A stretch of 64,000 bases of DNA, taken from the NCBI RefSeq assembly GCF_004364645.1, contig NZ_SOAW01000001.1:558001-622000 (forward strand), in the 5' to 3' direction. Each line of letters begins with the position of its first letter. Position 1 is the stretch's first letter. The translations under genes were made by a program, and so were the position numbers. The stretch is from Naumannella halotolerans (GTDB lineage: Bacteria; Actinomycetota; Actinomycetes; Propionibacteriales; Propionibacteriaceae). Below are positions 62,314 to 64,000 of the stretch, piece by piece. The notes below the pieces were generated by a model. It ran no database searches and was not told the DNA's origin. It worked only from the letters and a program-made list of their open reading frames with translations.

Positions 62314-62610
62314 TCATGCCCGTGCGGTCAGTGGTGCGCGCTCAGCCCCCGTCGCCGTCGGAGTCGACGGGGAGCGTGAGCCGCGCTGGTGATGGTGTCG
62401 TCGGGCGCGCACGGCCGTGTAGCCGGCCTCCTCGACCGCGGCCAGGACCTTCGCCTCGTCGATGTCGCCGGAGCCGGACACGACGAGCTTGCCGGTCTGC
62501 GCGCTGACCTGGATCTCTTCGACGCCGGGGACCTCGCTGACCTCCTCGCGGACCGACATCTCGCAGTGCCCGCAGGTCATGCCCGTCACCTGGTACTCGT
62601 TCGCAGCCAT
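62314..62610 (-). CDS. copZ: CopZ-like copper chaperone with extended tail
   Basis: The 98-residue protein has an HMA domain with [11 protein letters not shown] (Cys13, Cys16) and VEEAGYTAV. CopZ proteins are usually about 68 residues; here a basic tail of about 29 residues ([13 protein letters not shown] onward) is added, with three His in a row. Delivers Cu(I) to CopA. ATG 62,610 with GAGGAGG upstream. Confidence 0.93.
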   Translation of the reverse strand: MAANEYQVTGMTCGHCEMSVREEVSEVPGVEEIQVSAQTGKLVVSGSGDIDEAKVLAAVEEAGYTAVRARRHHHQRGSRSPSTPTATGAERAPLTARA

Positions 62611-62630
62611 CGATTGCCTCCTCAGTAGAG

Positions 62631-62689
62631 ATACCCCCGGTGGGTACCGCGTACGAGCAACCGTATACCCCTGCTGGGTATTCCCGCAA
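62631..62689 (-). promoter_or_regulatory. copZ-copA promoter with two CsoR boxes
   Basis: Minus strand: -35 TTGCGG (62684-62689), 16-bp spacer, -10 TATACG (62662-62667). Box 1 ATACCCCTGCTGGGTAT (62665-62681) fills the spacer, as at 59.4 kb. Box 2 ATACCCCCGGTGGGTAC (62631-62647) lies just after the expected start site. Confidence 0.8.
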
Positions 62690-62734
62690 GGCGGGGCGTG
62701 CGCCGCGCCGACGGATCCTCCCTCGGAGACGGGG

Positions 62735-62754
62735 ATACGCCACCGGGGTATGCT
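62735..62754 (+). promoter_or_regulatory. Promoter of the small secreted protein with a weaker CsoR box
   Basis: ATACGCCACCGGGGTAT (62735-62751) overlaps a TATGCT -10 (62749-62754), which ends 7 nt before the GTG at 62,762. The left arm of the box is less exact. Confidence 0.55.
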
Positions 62755-62761
62755 GTGCAAC

Positions 62762-63208
62762 GTGGAGACCGCGACCGACGAACCCCGCCGCAGCCGGCAC
62801 CGGCTGCAGCTCGTCGTCCTCGCGGCTCTGCTGATCGCCGGCCTCCTCGGCATGCACTCGCTGGCCAACGGTGCCGCGGCGTCGGCCATGAGCGCCCCCA
62901 TGGCCTCGATGAAGCATTCGTCCCCGGCGACGCCCGGCATCACCCACGCGGCGGCGAGTGTCTCCTCGTCATCTGCGTCCGGACCGCACGGCATGGTCCA
63001 CGGCTCCGGCGGCTGCGCGGGTGCCATGAGCAGCGGCTCAGGCTCCACCTGCGTCCCCGGGCCTGCAGGCAAGAGCATCCCCGTCCTTCCCGCCCCGCTC
63101 GCCGCGACACTGCCCGAGCTCGGCCCCGCGCCCGAGCCGGTGCCGCCGCCCCAGACGCCCCGACGGCTGGCGCTGTCGCACCTGGAACTGTCGATCTATC
63201 GCACGTGA
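62762..63208 (+). CDS. Small exported protein, His/Met-rich (DUF6153-like)
   Basis: The 148-residue protein has one N-terminal helix (LQLVVLAALLIAGLLGMHSLA), a Met/Ser/His-rich stretch (APMASMKHSS, GPHGMVHGSGGC), a Cys pair and the C-terminal ELSIYRT. It resembles small DUF6153-type actinobacterial proteins; a copper-binding role is likely from composition and from the box in its promoter. GTG 62,762 fits a leaderless start; ATG 62,750 would overlap the -10. Confidence 0.65.
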   Translation: METATDEPRRSRHRLQLVVLAALLIAGLLGMHSLANGAAASAMSAPMASMKHSSPATPGITHAAASVSSSSASGPHGMVHGSGGCAGAMSSGSGSTCVPGPAGKSIPVLPAPLAATLPELGPAPEPVPPPQTPRRLALSHLELSIYRT

Positions 63209-63415
63209 GCAGCGGGGAGCGCCCCGGCGGCGCTCCTGCCCATCGGGAGCAGGGCCAATGACCCTGCCCTGCATCTGCGACGGCATCGCGCCCTCATGGC
63301 GCTGCCCCTCGGGGCCCACGAGCCCTGCGCATCCGACCATCCGTGGTCGTCGAGCGCGTCGAGGCCGATGCCCGTGGCACCGCTCACCATCGACACAGAA
63401 GGACATCGTTCGACC

Positions 63416-64000
63416 ATGCACACCGACCTGAACCGCCGCCAGTTCCTCGCCGCCGGCGCACTGACCCTCACCGCCGCAGGCCTCGCCGGCTGCACCTCCA
63501 CCAGCAAGACGACCTCGTTCGTCAGACCGGACAGCGCCGCCGTCGCCGAGGCCGAGTCCAAGCGCCGCCGCACCGGTGCAACCGTGCAGCGAGCCCTGAC
63601 TGCCGAGCCGGTCACCGTGGACCTGGCCGGGAAGGAGGCGAAGACCTGGGCGTTCAGCGGAGCATCGGCTACCAAGCCGATCCGCGGCAACGTCGGCGAC
63701 ACGCTCAAGGTCGCACTCACCAACAAGCTGCCCGACCCGACGACCGTGCACTGGCACGGGCTGGCGCTGCGCAACGACATGGACGGCGTGCCGAACCTCA
63801 CCCAGAAGCCGGTCGGATCCGGCGGCACGTTCTCCTACGAGTTCGTGTTGCCGCACGCCGGGACCTACTGGTTCCACCCGCACGTCGGCACCCAGCTCGA
63901 CCGCGGCCTGTACGCGCCGCTGATCATCGACGACCCGAACGAGAAGGCCGACTACGACCAGGAGTGGATCATCGTCCTGGACGACTGGCTCGACGGCGTC
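63416..64000 (+). CDS. Multicopper oxidase, Tat lipoprotein, truncated by window end
   Basis: The visible 195 residues begin MHTDLNRRQFLAAG (twin-arginine signal) with a lipobox-like LAGC (Cys26). A cupredoxin domain follows with the copper motifs TVHWHGLAL and YWFHPHVGTQ. Such enzymes oxidise Cu(I) to less toxic Cu(II) outside the cell. The gene runs past 64,000, so the C-terminal copper motifs are not seen. It lies about 200 bp after the small His/Met-rich protein and completes the copper block. Confidence 0.93.
   Translation, partial: MHTDLNRRQFLAAGALTLTAAGLAGCTSTSKTTSFVRPDSAAVAEAESKRRRTGATVQRALTAEPVTVDLAGKEAKTWAFSGASATKPIRGNVGDTLKVALTNKLPDPTTVHWHGLALRNDMDGVPNLTQKPVGSGGTFSYEFVLPHAGTYWFHPHVGTQLDRGLYAPLIIDDPNEKADYDQEWIIVLDDWLDGV

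Overview
The window comes from a high-GC Gram-positive chromosome. The conserved gene order (rpsO-pnp-M16 protease-dapB, rnj, then recG-rsmD-coaD-DUF177-rpmF-rnc-mutM), the many GTG starts and the leaderless-type promoters point to an actinobacterium. Propionibacteriales is my best guess from gene order and style; no 16S gene is present to confirm it.

Region 1 (1-23,370) is core chromosome. It holds rpsO, pnp with a structured leader, an M16 peptidase, dapB, an LmeA-like lipid-binding protein, a DJ-1/Hsp31-like protein, a repeat-rich non-coding stretch (7.0-8.1 kb), a GNAT enzyme, RNase J, a divergent TetR/membrane-protein pair, rpmB, a CopB-type copper ATPase with a repetitive His/Met N-terminus, a HAD phosphatase, an ion channel with a degenerate filter, and the recG-to-mutM block.

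Region 2 (about 23.4 kb to the window end) is a metal and metalloid resistance island. It sits where smc would normally follow mutM. It opens with a HigBA-type toxin-antitoxin pair and an abortive-infection-family gene. The arsenic block (25.1-32.6 kb) contains ArsR, a chimeric ArsN-like acetyltransferase, two flavoprotein monooxygenase-like enzymes, an MFS exporter, a two-domain ArsC, an ArsR-ArsC fusion and an ACR3 pump. The mercury block (33.1-37.5 kb) contains merR, merA, merB, a MerT/MerF-like membrane protein, a TlpA-like lipoprotein and a CcdA-like protein. A permease and a thioredoxin-like protein follow, then a cadmium/lead block (cmtR, CadA/CtpG ATPase, lspA) and an M23 peptidase.

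The 43.9-53.9 kb stretch encodes thiol/cytochrome-type assembly and lipoprotein maturation: CcsB, ResB, a His-rich membrane-anchored protein, small two-helix membrane proteins, Lnt, a frameshifted Lgt, CcdA and a TlpA lipoprotein. The copper block (54.1-64.0 kb) contains a second permease, an AhpD-like protein, csoR, copB, a YdhK lipoprotein, copA, copZ, a small secreted protein and the start of a Tat-exported multicopper oxidase.

Two regulatory themes stand out. First, many genes start 6-7 nt after a TANNNT-type -10 hexamer, as leaderless mRNAs do. Second, near-palindromic ATACCCC-GGGGTAT boxes lie in the promoters of four copper genes or operons, one of them in the core region, consistent with one CsoR regulon. 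The island couples soluble sensors and pumps with envelope thiol-disulfide proteins and lipoprotein processing enzymes, and vicinal-cysteine tails recur across the mer operon.
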